From: an uncultured Ruminococcus sp.
GTDB taxonomy: Bacteria > Bacillota > Clostridia > Oscillospirales > Ruminococcaceae
Reading direction: 5' to 3'
Length of the DNA stretch: 13,155 nucleotides
Assembly: GCA_902796865.1 (NCBI GenBank)
Contig: CADBQZ010000252.1
Span: 1 to 13,155 of the forward strand
The notes under the pieces were generated by a model. It saw nothing but the letters and a program-made list of their open reading frames with translations. It had not been told where the DNA came from and ran no database searches. The position numbers were made by a program, and so were the translations under genes. Shown piece by piece: positions 1-7,310 of this stretch (the first letter of the stretch is position 1; each line of letters begins with the position of its first letter).

Positions 1-285
1 ATCGGGCTTCTGTCTTTTTTCAAAGTTTTCGCCGTTCATATCCGGCGGCTGCATATTGCCGTCGTCACCATCAGGCATTTGTATTTTTTCAGAGTTTTCG
101 CCGTTCATATCCGGCGGCTGCATATTGCCGTCATCACCGTCAGGCTTCTGTCTATTTTCAGAGTTTTCACCGTTCATATCCGGCGGCTGTATATTGCCGT
201 CGTCACCATCAGGCTTCTGTATTTTTTCAGAGTTTTCGCCGCTCATATCCGGAGGCTGCATATTGCCGTCATCACCGTCAGGTAT
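1..285 (-). repeat. 69-bp in-frame tandem repeat, about four copies
   Basis: The core CCGTTCATATCCGGCGGCTG starts at 32 and 101 and recurs at 170 and, with one change, at 239: an exact 69-bp period. In the lipoprotein frame each unit is 23 residues, with landmarks PDGDDGN, QPPDM and NGENSE. Copies differ by a few substitutions (for example M/I before QPPD, N/S before GEN) and none shifts frame. The array runs into the left edge, so the total copy number is unknown. Confidence 0.95.
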
Positions 286-1209
286 ATCAGGCATTTCGGA
301 ACTTTTATCATTTCCGGTGCCGTCTGATGTTTTTACTGTAAAGTTTCCGTCCTCTATCGTCATATCTCCCGATGACTGTACAGCATCATTTGCGGCGGTA
401 ATATCAAATTCACCGCTTTCAAAAATGATATAACCCTTATTCTCTTTACTGTCCTCGCTTGATACGATGCCGTCCTGCTGTGAAGCAATAGAGATATCGG
501 CTTTTCTTATAACCACAGAATCCTTGCCTTTCACAGCATCTCCAACTGAGCTTATGTCGTATATTCCGTCAGCTATTCTAAGATCGTCTTTAGTTACTAT
601 TGCTGATTTATAATTTGCATTTATTTTTAGAGTTCCGCTTCCATTAAAAGAAAGATCATTACGGCTGAATATAACTGAATCAGCGGCATCGTCAGATGTA
701 TCACTGTAGTTTTCAGTATCAGAAAGACTATTCTGCGTACCGGAAACGAGAGTTACAGCAGTATTTTTTGCATTTTCCACTGCAAGCGGAGAGCCAGTCT
801 GACTGTTAAGCGTTATGCCGTCAAAAATCAAGTGTACGTTTTCATCGTCACCAGCATCGACAATTATTCTGCTGTCGTCAGAAGTTCCGCTTAAAATGAA
901 AGTACCTCCGCTGCTTATGGTGATAATATTATCTTTTTCATCTGCGCCTTTTCCTTCTATCTTTGCAGTATCACCATTAAATCTTATGCTTGCCGTTACT
1001 TCATTATAATCGTCATCAAGGTCAAATTCTGTAAAATATTCGTCTTTTTCACTGGTATTTTCGCTGTCTGTTCTGCTTTCAGAAGATACGTTCTCGTTAT
1101 TCTTACTGCTTGTTTCAGAAGCTGTATTTTTATTTTCACAGCCGCTTAATATTGAGACCGCAGTAATGACAGCTGCAACAGAGTATAAAATGTTCTTTAG
1201 TTTTTTCAT
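1..1209 (-). CDS. Partial lipoprotein with carbohydrate-binding (Cthe_2159/DUF4353-like) domain
   Basis: The frame is open for 403 codons from ATG at 1209 to the left edge, so the C-terminus is missing. The N-terminus is a lipoprotein signal: MKKLK, a hydrophobic stretch, then lipobox LSGC with Cys24 as the lipidated residue. A Ser/Asn/Glu-rich linker follows to about residue 55. The next part, about residues 60-305, shows repeated short beta-strand/turn patterns (DNIITISSGGTFILSGT, VHLIFDGITLNS, GSGTLKINANYKSAI, GDAVKGKDSVVIRKADI, NDAVQSSGDMTIEDG). These fit the Cthe_2159 family, known from C. thermocellum as a polygalacturonate-binding beta-helix protein. The end is an acidic Pro/Asp/Gly/Asn-rich repeat tail. 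Family membership is from recalled motif style; the ligand is unknown. Shine-Dalgarno AAAGGA lies about 10 nt before the ATG. It is probably exposed on the cell surface. Confidence 0.8.
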   Translation of the reverse strand, partial: MKKLKNILYSVAAVITAVSILSGCENKNTASETSSKNNENVSSESRTDSENTSEKDEYFTEFDLDDDYNEVTASIRFNGDTAKIEGKGADEKDNIITISSGGTFILSGTSDDSRIIVDAGDDENVHLIFDGITLNSQTGSPLAVENAKNTAVTLVSGTQNSLSDTENYSDTSDDAADSVIFSRNDLSFNGSGTLKINANYKSAIVTKDDLRIADGIYDISSVGDAVKGKDSVVIRKADISIASQQDGIVSSEDSKENKGYIIFESGEFDITAANDAVQSSGDMTIEDGNFTVKTSDGTGNDKSSEMPDIPDGDDGNMQPPDMSGENSEKIQKPDGDDGNIQPPDMNGENSENRQKPDGDDGNMQPPDMNGENSEKIQMPDGDDGNMQPPDMNGENFEKRQKPD

Positions 1210-1255
1210 AAAAAATCATATCCTTTATGTATTTATTTTCCCCCTATGATTTTTT
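1210..1255 (-). promoter_or_regulatory. Inverted repeat enclosing the lipoprotein ribosome binding site
   Basis: A perfect 11-bp inverted repeat (1210-1220 with 1245-1255) starts immediately next to the start codon at 1207-1209. It encloses a 24-nt loop that carries the Shine-Dalgarno sequence and a GGGGG run. It is AT-rich and would be a modest helix; any role in limiting initiation is inference. Confidence 0.5.
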
Positions 1256-1279
1256 ATCTGTACTCTGATCATAGTATAT

Positions 1280-1308
1280 AATATAATTGTTAAAACTATG
1301 TGATACAA
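1280..1308 (-). promoter_or_regulatory. Possible promoter of the lipoprotein gene
   Basis: On the minus strand, TTGTAT (1303-1308) and TATATT (1280-1285) are separated by 17 nt, about 70 nt upstream of the start codon. The surroundings are very AT-rich, so other -10 choices are possible. No clear terminator separates this from the upstream GH25 gene that ends at 1330. Confidence 0.4.
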
Positions 1309-1329
1309 AAGAGTAAATCAAACGAAATA

Positions 1330-2277
1330 TTATTTTTTATAGTCTTTGAATGCTATATTCATATCAACTCGTCCGTCTATACCCGGAACTGTTCCGTCGC
1401 TGGAATACTGCCACATACTGAAATCATAGTAATATGATGGTTCATCATTGTATTCGGCGAGCCAGAATTCATAGTCTTTCAGCCTGTTAAGATCAAGCTT
1501 GAATATAGATGTTCGCTTGTTCTGATATATCATCGGAGTATATCCGGCATTTTTTATTGTTTCACAGAAAGCAACACAGCAGTCCGTAAGTGTGTCAACC
1601 GGTATATTATCTGTTCTCGCACTGTCTTCGCCTATAAGCTCCCAGTCGAATACAACAGGATAGTTTACATCAAGATCTTTTATGCTTTTGATTACAAGTT
1701 CTGCTTCTTCAACTGCTTCCTCGGTATTGATAGCCTGTGAGAAGAAATATACACCCGTATCGAGACCGGCTTCTCGGGCACCTTTGATGTTTTTTTCATA
1801 ATTTTCATCAAGTCCAGGTTCGCCCGAGCCGTATCCACGGTATCCAAGACGTACAATAGCAAAATCTACGCCGGATTCCTTTACCTTTTCCCAGTCTATA
1901 TCATGCTGATGAACTGAGACATCAACTCCTATGAGCGATGAGATCTGAGAATTATCTACATAGTATTTTCTGCCGTTTCGGGTCTTTATCTGTTCTATAT
2001 TTTTTGAAAAAGCAGGAACACTTTCAAGTACAGGTATCATTATTTCGCCGTATCCGCCCTGTTCGAGTAATATTTTTTTGCCGCTTAGTTCATAATAATT
2101 ATCAGCGACCTTTTCTTTTATATCATTTTCAGTTTCTTCATCTATTATATCACCGCCCATAGTTTCGACCGAACGATCATCATTTGATTTTTTGTATAAA
2201 AAAATAACGGTAATACTAAGAGCTATTATTATCACAAGTTCAGCTATGATAATAATGTTTTTTATCATTTTTTTCAT
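1330..2277 (-). CDS. Membrane-anchored GH25 lysozyme-like hydrolase
   Basis: A 315-residue protein. Residues 7-28 are one strongly hydrophobic segment with no lipobox or obvious cleavage site, so it is likely a signal anchor with the rest outside the cell. After a linker of about 85 residues the GH25 domain runs from about 117 to 312. It shows GVDVSVHQ (117-124, Asp119), FAIVRLGYRG (139-148), TGVYFFSQA (174-182), the strand VVFDWE (208-213) with Asp211 and Glu213 as the expected catalytic acids, and FSMWQYS (286-292) with Asp301 and Asp305 near the end. The GH25 family cleaves the MurNAc-GlcNAc bond of peptidoglycan, so the role is probably wall turnover or remodelling. Shine-Dalgarno GGAGGT (2282-2287) precedes the ATG. 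It has its own promoter and is transcribed away from the phosphoribosyltransferase gene. Confidence 0.92.
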   Translation of the reverse strand: MKKMIKNIIIIAELVIIIALSITVIFLYKKSNDDRSVETMGGDIIDEETENDIKEKVADNYYELSGKKILLEQGGYGEIMIPVLESVPAFSKNIEQIKTRNGRKYYVDNSQISSLIGVDVSVHQHDIDWEKVKESGVDFAIVRLGYRGYGSGEPGLDENYEKNIKGAREAGLDTGVYFFSQAINTEEAVEEAELVIKSIKDLDVNYPVVFDWELIGEDSARTDNIPVDTLTDCCVAFCETIKNAGYTPMIYQNKRTSIFKLDLNRLKDYEFWLAEYNDEPSYYYDFSMWQYSSDGTVPGIDGRVDMNIAFKDYKK

Positions 2278-2306
2278 AACGACCTCCGAAAAATGTTTTC
2301 ATACTT

Positions 2307-2335
2307 ATTTTAACACATATCGACAAAAAAGTAAA
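2307..2335 (-). promoter_or_regulatory. Promoter of the GH25 gene
   Basis: Minus-strand TTTACT (2330-2335), a 17-nt spacer and TAAAAT (2307-2312) give a reasonable sigma-A type promoter about 30 nt upstream of the GH25 start codon. It is divergent from the promoter at 2434. Confidence 0.65.
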
Positions 2336-2433
2336 GTCCGCATTATTTTTTGATAATTGTTAAAGATGAAAATAATAAAATAACAAATGCTAAAGATTTA
2401 TCTATAATAAATCATAAAATGTCAAAAAAATTA

Positions 2434-2462
2434 TTGACATTCTATATGAAATGTGCTATAAT
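2434..2462 (+). promoter_or_regulatory. Perfect consensus sigma-A promoter
   Basis: TTGACA (2434-2439), exactly 17 nt, TATAAT (2457-2462), with TGC directly before the -10 box (extended -10). Every base of both hexamers matches consensus. It sits 39 nt before the phosphoribosyltransferase start codon, and the DNA upstream is A/T-tract rich. Confidence 0.92.
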
Positions 2463-2501
2463 TTATTCAGATAATAATTATAGTTCAAAGGAGGTTTTCT
2501 T

Positions 2502-3143
2502 ATGGAGGAAAGAACTATTGAGATCAAGTCAAGAAATAACAGTAAAATAATTATTGGTGCTATACCTGGTCATTTTGCTACAAATCATTCTCATGTAAAT
2601 TATTACATTGATATGACTAAGGTGAAAACGCAGTACAGAATGGCTAAGGAGGCAGCAAAGGAGCTTGCAAAGCCGTATCTTGGTTCTGTTTCTATTGATA
2701 CTATAATCTGTATGGAAGGTACCGATACGATCGCTGCATTTTTAGCTGAAGAGCTTGGAAAGCAGAATCATTCGTCTATAAACAGCGGAAAGGATATTGC
2801 TGTAATAACTCCTGAAACTGATCTTAACAATCATATGATCTTCAGAGATAATATGCAGAAATATATTTTCGGCAAACAGATGCTGTTGCTTATTTCTACT
2901 GCTTCTACCGGTGTAACTATGACACGTTCGGTAAATTGTCTTAAATATTACAGTGGCCAGCTTGCAGGTGTTGCATCAATTTTTAGTGCGATCGACAATT
3001 ATGATGGTATTCCCGTAAATTCCATTTTTTCTGCAAATGATTTTTCAGGTTATGAAACAATGCCGCTCGAAGATTGTTCACTTTGTAAATCCGGACAGAA
3101 ACTTGATGCTATCGTAAACAGTTTCGGTTATTCTAAGATTTGA
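2502..3143 (+). CDS. Orotate phosphoribosyltransferase-like protein
   Basis: A 213-residue protein with a class I phosphoribosyltransferase layout. The middle strand/loop is DTIICMEGTDTIAAFLAEEL (66-85), followed by AVITPETDLNNHMIFRDN (100-117). The position of the PRPP loop reads LLLISTASTGVTM (128-140), and near the C-terminus is CSLCKSGQKLDAIVNSFGYSKI-type sequence with a CxxC at 192-195. I recall close Clostridia homologues annotated as orotate phosphoribosyltransferase. However, the usual acidic pair before the TTG-type PRPP loop is replaced by Ser/Thr, so activity on orotate is unproven; it could be a divergent or regulatory PRTase. The start is supported by AAAGGAGG about 9 nt before the ATG. 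It is a single-gene transcript between a consensus promoter and a strong terminator, with no other pyrimidine genes nearby. Confidence 0.75.
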   Translation: MEERTIEIKSRNNSKIIIGAIPGHFATNHSHVNYYIDMTKVKTQYRMAKEAAKELAKPYLGSVSIDTIICMEGTDTIAAFLAEELGKQNHSSINSGKDIAVITPETDLNNHMIFRDNMQKYIFGKQMLLLISTASTGVTMTRSVNCLKYYSGQLAGVASIFSAIDNYDGIPVNSIFSANDFSGYETMPLEDCSLCKSGQKLDAIVNSFGYSKI

Positions 3144-3160
3144 TACACAATAAAAATATT

Positions 3161-3198
3161 AACAAGGTCTGCTTTTAAAGCAGACCTTGTTTTATCTC
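3161..3198 (+). terminator. Rho-independent terminator, probably bidirectional
   Basis: AACAAGGTCTGC (3161-3172) and GCAGACCTTGTT (3181-3192 region) form a perfect 12-bp stem with an A/T loop, extendable by TTT/AAA, followed by TTTTAT. It ends the phosphoribosyltransferase transcript. On the minus strand the stem is followed by AATATTTTTATT, so it can also end the thi operon whose last gene stops at 3204. Confidence 0.9.
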
Positions 3199-3203
3199 AG
3201 TGT

Positions 3204-4517
3204 TTATTTTTCGGTGCAAAATTCAACCTTCTTACCTTCAAGTATCATATTTGTCGTTCTGACAGCGCACATTTTTCCGCACATAGAGCAGGTATGTCTG
3301 TCCTCGGGCGGAGTGCTCTCAAAGTAAGCTCTTGCCTTATCTGGATCGGCAGCTATTTTAAACATTTCGTCCCAATCGACCTTATGTCTTGCCTTTGCCA
3401 TTGCATTATCCTGGTCAAGTGCGTGTGGGATACCCTTAGCTATATCAGCTGCATGAGCGGCGATCCTGCTTGCCATGATGCCTTCTTTTACGTCATTTGC
3501 ATCAGGAAGTCTCAGATGCTCAGCAGGCGTTACATAGCATAAGAAATCAGCACCGCTGGCAGCAGCGATAGCGCCGCCTATTGCAGATGTTATATGGTCA
3601 TAACCCGGGAAAATATCAGATACGAGCGGGCCTAATACATAGAACGGAGCGTTATGGCATATGCGCTTCTGTAGTTTCATATTAGCTTCGATCTCATTCA
3701 TAGCCATATGACCGGGACCTTCGACCATTACCTGAACATCCTTTGCCCATGCACGTTCGGTCAATGCACCAAGTTCGATAAGTTCAGCTATCTGACCGCC
3801 GTCTGTGCTGTCTTTAAGACATCCGGGACGGAGTGCATCTCCAAGACTTATAGTAACATCATATTCACGGAGTATCTCTAATACTTCGTCGTAGTGTTCA
3901 TAGAATGGGTTTTCATTACCTGTCATCATCATCCATGCAAAGAGAAGCGAGCCGCCTCTTGATACAATATTCATTTCACGCTTATCACGTCTGAAAGCTT
4001 CTACAGCACGTTTGTTTATACCGGCGTGTATTGTCATAAAGTCAACGCCTTCTTCTGCATGGGCACGGACTACTCTTAAAAAATCCTCGGCAGTTATTTC
4101 AAGAAGATCCTTTTCAAGATAGCCTATTGCGTCGTACATAGGTACTGTTCCTATCATAGCAGGAGATTTCTCTACAAGTTTTTTCCTGAATTCATTTGTT
4201 TTTCCGTAGTTTGAAAGATCCATGATAGCTTCGGCACCGAATTTAATAGCCATATCGACTTTTTCCATTTCAAGCTCATAATCTTTATGATCTCCGGATA
4301 TACCCAGATTGACATTTATCTTAGTACGAAGTCCCATGCCTATACCTTCGGGAGAGATAGACTTGTGGTTTATATTGCATGGTATAGCGACTGAACCGTC
4401 AGCTACACGCTGTCTTAATACTTCCGGGTCTAAGTATTCTTTTTTTGCGACTGTTTCCATTTCGGGGGTTATTATGCCTTTTTTGGCAGCTTCCATTTGT
4501 GTTTTGTAATTTCTCAT
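3204..4517 (-). CDS. thiC: Phosphomethylpyrimidine synthase ThiC (short form)
   Basis: A 437-residue radical-SAM enzyme that rearranges aminoimidazole ribotide to HMP-P, the pyrimidine half of thiamine. Visible family blocks are [25 protein letters not shown] (about 48-72, shown only as landmarks), [78 protein letters not shown] and the C-terminal cluster motif [10 protein letters not shown]. The cysteines at 410, 413 and 417 should bind the 4Fe-4S cluster. The protein lacks the N-terminal domain that makes the E. coli enzyme about 630 residues. The Cys spacing is CxxCxxxC, one residue tighter than the E. coli CxxCxxxxC. It is the last gene of the operon, 12 nt after thiD, with Shine-Dalgarno AAAGGA before the ATG. 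Confidence 0.97.
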   Translation of the reverse strand: MRNYKTQMEAAKKGIITPEMETVAKKEYLDPEVLRQRVADGSVAIPCNINHKSISPEGIGMGLRTKINVNLGISGDHKDYELEMEKVDMAIKFGAEAIMDLSNYGKTNEFRKKLVEKSPAMIGTVPMYDAIGYLEKDLLEITAEDFLRVVRAHAEEGVDFMTIHAGINKRAVEAFRRDKREMNIVSRGGSLLFAWMMMTGNENPFYEHYDEVLEILREYDVTISLGDALRPGCLKDSTDGGQIAELIELGALTERAWAKDVQVMVEGPGHMAMNEIEANMKLQKRICHNAPFYVLGPLVSDIFPGYDHITSAIGGAIAAASGADFLCYVTPAEHLRLPDANDVKEGIMASRIAAHAADIAKGIPHALDQDNAMAKARHKVDWDEMFKIAADPDKARAYFESTPPEDRHTCSMCGKMCAVRTTNMILEGKKVEFCTEK

Positions 4518-4529
4518 TGTTTTTTCCTT

Positions 4530-5324
4530 TCAGACAGATAAAAATTTTGTTTTGACCATGTGATCCAAAGGACCGCTTCCATGACCAAGATCAAGCTGTG
4601 CCGAAAGCGCAGCCGATATATATTCTTTTGCGTTTATTGCCGATCTTTCTATGTCAAATCCTTTTGCGAGATTTGAAGCAACAGCACTTGAAAGCGTACA
4701 GCCGGTACCGTGAGTATTTGGATTGGCTATTCGTTTTCCCATAAGCCATTTATAACTGCCTTGAGAATAGAGAAGATCGTTTGCGTCATTGATGCTGTGA
4801 CCTCCTTTGAGGAGTATCGAGCAGCCGAATCTCTTTGAGATGCTTTCAGCAGCTTTGAGCATATCTTCTGATGAAGCTATATTGATTTCTGATAATACTT
4901 CAGCCTCCGGGATATTTGGAGTTATAAGTGTTGAAAGAGGTATAAGCTCTTTTTTAAGGACTTCAACGGCTTTATCATCAATAAGTTTAGCACCGCTTGT
5001 TGCGACCATGACCGGATCAACGACAATATTTTTAGCATTATACTCTTTCAGACTTTCGGCTATTACTTTGATAAGCCCTTCGGAAGCGACCATGCCTGTT
5101 TTGACGGCATCGGGAAAAATATCCTCGAATACCATATCAAGCTGATCTTTCAATATATCCGGAGTGACCTGATATATACTTCTTACGCCGGTCGTATTCT
5201 GTGCAGTAATTGCCGTGACAGCACTCATGGCATACACACCGTTTGCAGTCATGGTCTTTATATCAGCCTGAATACCGGCACCGCCGCTTGAGTCAGACCC
5301 TGCGATCGTTAATGCTGTTTTCAT
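4530..5324 (-). CDS. thiD: Hydroxymethylpyrimidine/phosphomethylpyrimidine kinase ThiD
   Basis: A ribokinase-fold kinase that phosphorylates HMP and HMP-P to HMP-PP, the ThiE substrate. The N-terminal substrate motif TIAGSDSSGGAGIQADIKTM starts at residue 5. VDPVMVATSGAKLI lies mid-protein, and the anion-hole/catalytic motif NTHGTGCTLSSAVASNLA is near the end. The length of 264 residues is normal for the family. An in-frame ATG at 5354 would add 10 residues (MNKCGKESSY), but it has no Shine-Dalgarno sequence. The ATG at 5324 has GGAAAGGAA about 9 nt upstream and begins right at the family's first strand, so I chose 5324. It lies 57 nt after the flavodoxin-like gene and 12 nt before thiC. Confidence 0.95.
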   Translation of the reverse strand: MKTALTIAGSDSSGGAGIQADIKTMTANGVYAMSAVTAITAQNTTGVRSIYQVTPDILKDQLDMVFEDIFPDAVKTGMVASEGLIKVIAESLKEYNAKNIVVDPVMVATSGAKLIDDKAVEVLKKELIPLSTLITPNIPEAEVLSEINIASSEDMLKAAESISKRFGCSILLKGGHSINDANDLLYSQGSYKWLMGKRIANPNTHGTGCTLSSAVASNLAKGFDIERSAINAKEYISAALSAQLDLGHGSGPLDHMVKTKFLSV

Positions 5325-5381
5325 ATAAGAAGATTCCTTTCCGCATTTATTCATGAAATATTAAAGAATAAATGCTGAATA

Positions 5382-6071
5382 TTATTTCCACGGACGTTTT
5401 TTACCGAGCCAGCCTTTGTCTTCCCAGTATTTTACATCAATAGGATTGTCTACCTTTTTTTGCAGCATTCTCATTATATTGAAGAAGAACTTTGTTTTGA
5501 ATCCCGGCTTTACTTTACCGTATTTTTTGTTGATCTTATTTGCAGTATCGTTTATGCCGCTGATTATTTTCTTTTTCTTCTTTTCAGATATCGTTTCCCA
5601 GCTTACGGCAGCAACATTAAAGCCCAGTTTATAGATTTTTCCAACGCCCCAGAAAAACAGGCTGTCACTCATATCTTTATTTGCTGATTTTGTTCCGGCA
5701 CCTGCGGCAGTAGAGATACATACTCCCTGTTTTGAAAACATTGCTTCTTCGGGACGATGCGGCATCCAGCGGTAGCCATAATGATCCAGAAAAGCTTTCA
5801 TAGCGCCTGTAGCATGATAAACGTATACGGGGCTTTCAAGTATTATAAGATCAGCATCGTTCAAAGCTTTTGTTATAGGGACTATTTTTTCATAGTGAGG
5901 ACAATTAGTTTCGCCTTTTATAAAACATTGGGTACATCCAATGCAGAATTCTCCCATATCACGGGGAAGAAAAAATTCGTTTATTTCTCCGCCGACTTTC
6001 AAGGCAAGTTCATGCGCTATATGATATGTAGAACCTTTATGACTCTGACCGTGTATTATAACAGTTTTCAT
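5382..6071 (-). CDS. Flavodoxin-like NAD(P)H-dependent oxidoreductase within the thi operon
   Basis: A 229-residue protein of the NADPH-dependent FMN reductase/flavodoxin-fold family. MKTVIIHGQSHKGSTYHIA (1-19) is the first beta strand plus the FMN phosphate loop. ESPVYVYHATGAMKAFLDH (about 79-97) is the typical second flavin-contact loop. FCIGCTQCFIKGETNC carries Cys43, 46, 49 and 57, a pattern seen in related iron-sulfur flavoproteins, though cluster binding is not proven. The C-terminal third is lysine-rich (KKKKK near 165-170, then a KTKFFFNIMRMLQKK patch) and might contact membrane or nucleic acid; this is inference. Its ATG overlaps the thiE stop by one base (TAATG) and AGGAG lies just upstream, so translation is coupled to thiE. 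An electron-transfer role for ThiC/ThiH or a thiamine salvage redox role is possible; no substrate can be read from the sequence. Confidence 0.85.
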   Translation of the reverse strand: MKTVIIHGQSHKGSTYHIAHELALKVGGEINEFFLPRDMGEFCIGCTQCFIKGETNCPHYEKIVPITKALNDADLIILESPVYVYHATGAMKAFLDHYGYRWMPHRPEEAMFSKQGVCISTAAGAGTKSANKDMSDSLFFWGVGKIYKLGFNVAAVSWETISEKKKKKIISGINDTANKINKKYGKVKPGFKTKFFFNIMRMLQKKVDNPIDVKYWEDKGWLGKKRPWK

Positions 6072-6724
6072 TATATTTTCTCCTGAATGCTTATGATATT
6101 TTTAGCTTTTATAAGCATATCGGCGGCAGCTTTTTTTACATTTTCTGCTGAGAAAATGGCTGATACTACTGCAATACCGCTTACACCGGTACCGTTTAGA
6201 ATATCGGCATTTTCATATGTGATACCGCCTATGCCGACGGTCGGTATATCCACACTTGAAGATATTTCCGTGAGCATCTGGGGCGTTATGCGTACAGCAT
6301 TTTTTTTGGTAGGGGAGGGGAATACTGCTCCTACGCCGAGATAGTCGGCACCCTGTTCAAAAGCTTTTTTTGCCTGATCTAATGTTTTTGCGGTAGCGCC
6401 GATAATAAATCCTTTCGGTGCAGTTTGCCTTATCTCCGAAACGGGTGTATCTTCTATCCCGACATGAACACCGTCTGCACCGCTTTTCAATGCGACTTCA
6501 ACACGGTCGTTTATTATAAGAGGAACATTATACTTTTCGCAAAGCTTTTTTACATCAATAGCTTCGTTTATAAAGCTTTGGTCATCAAGTTCTTTTTCTC
6601 TTAACTGCAATATGGTTATGCCGCCTTCGAGTGCATCGGATATCTTTTTATAAAAGATTTCTTTGCTGTCTTTTCTGCGATCGGTTATCGCATAAAGAGT
6701 AAGCATTTTTGTTTCAAATCCCAT
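6071..6724 (-). CDS. thiE: Thiamine phosphate synthase ThiE
   Basis: A TIM-barrel enzyme that joins HMP-PP and carboxythiazole phosphate to give thiamine phosphate. Its 217 residues contain the expected blocks in order: LYAITDRR (10-17), ILQLREKELDD (38-48, with the substrate-binding Gln-x-Arg-x-Lys), PLIINDRVEVALKSGADGVHVG (68-89 region), YLGVGAVFPSPTKK, TVGIGGIT and GIAVVSAIF (phosphate-binding loops). The start at 6724 has AAAGG eight bases upstream. An internal ATG at 6706 would also fit the family start but has a poorer ribosome site. It overlaps the end of tenI by 11 nt, and its stop overlaps the next start codon, so the three genes look translationally coupled. Confidence 0.96.
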   Translation of the reverse strand: MGFETKMLTLYAITDRRKDSKEIFYKKISDALEGGITILQLREKELDDQSFINEAIDVKKLCEKYNVPLIINDRVEVALKSGADGVHVGIEDTPVSEIRQTAPKGFIIGATAKTLDQAKKAFEQGADYLGVGAVFPSPTKKNAVRITPQMLTEISSSVDIPTVGIGGITYENADILNGTGVSGIAVVSAIFSAENVKKAAADMLIKAKNIISIQEKI

Positions 6725-7310
6725 TTTTAAAACCTTTCATGTATTCTTTTGCATCTTCACATTTCATAGCACTGCTCATGACACAAGCGCCGTCGCATAT
6801 GCCTTTGAGTTCTCTGATATTGTTTGCTTCTATTCCGCCTATCGCATATACCGGAACATTTACCGATTCGTAAACGGTTTTTAGGAATCCTGTTCCTCTC
6901 GGTTCAATTCCTTTTTTACAGTCGGTCACGAAAATATGTCCTGCTGTAAGATAGCTTGCACCCAAGTTTACTGCTTCCTGTGCCTGTTCAACAGAATGCA
7001 CAGAGCAGCCTATCTCATCAAAGTGTTTTTTTGTTTCATCAGGTATAGTTTTAAGAATATTAAGCGGAAGATGAATGCTTTTTGCATTAAGATCACAGGC
7101 AATATCAAAAAAACTATGAAGTGTCAGGATAGTATCATAACTTTCGGCAATATCCAAAGCTTTTTTTGCAAGTTTTTCATACTCCGTCTTTGAAAGATCT
7201 TTTTCACGGAGTATTATTCTATAAGCTCCGGCTTCGCATAGTTTTCCTATCCGTTCGGTAAGATCATCAATGCAAAGAGAACGATTGGTTACGCATATTA
7301 TCTTAAACAT
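6714..7310 (-). CDS. tenI: Thiazole tautomerase TenI
   Basis: A second ThiE-superfamily barrel directly upstream of thiE. It diverges from ThiE at catalytic sites: LREKDL is kept, but the pyrophosphate/HMP motifs are lost. It carries the TenI signature block CSVHSVEQAQEA followed by AGHIFVTDCKKGIEPRG. This closely resembles B. subtilis TenI (SVHSLEEA, FGHVFETDCKKGLEGRG), including the His in the GH-F-TDCKKG loop implicated in thiazole aromatization. PVYAIGGI and CVMSSAM follow as phosphate loops. TenI converts the ThiG product to the aromatic carboxythiazole phosphate tautomer. The chosen start is ATG 7310 (MFKIICVTNR), which fits the family start and overlaps the thiH stop as ATGTTTAA. ATG 7322 would add four residues. 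Neither has a clear Shine-Dalgarno, so coupling to thiH is likely. Confidence 0.88.
   Translation of the reverse strand: MFKIICVTNRSLCIDDLTERIGKLCEAGAYRIILREKDLSKTEYEKLAKKALDIAESYDTILTLHSFFDIACDLNAKSIHLPLNILKTIPDETKKHFDEIGCSVHSVEQAQEAVNLGASYLTAGHIFVTDCKKGIEPRGTGFLKTVYESVNVPVYAIGGIEANNIRELKGICDGACVMSSAMKCEDAKEYMKGFKNGI

Noticed and set aside
1..285. CRISPR-like regular repeat
   Set aside because: The 69-bp units are contiguous with no unique spacers and encode an in-frame peptide repeat.
56..433. Plus-strand open frame opposite the lipoprotein repeats
   Set aside because: Its repetitive product mirrors the 69-bp repeat; the minus-strand frame has a signal peptide, lipobox, ribosome site and continues through the whole region.
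2350..2550. Plus-strand 66-codon frame over the promoter
   Set aside because: It spans the consensus promoter and overlaps the real start out of frame; it has no ribosome site.
5325..5354. Upstream start for thiD at 5354
   Set aside because: No Shine-Dalgarno before it, and the added ten residues are not family-like; the ATG at 5324 has a good site.
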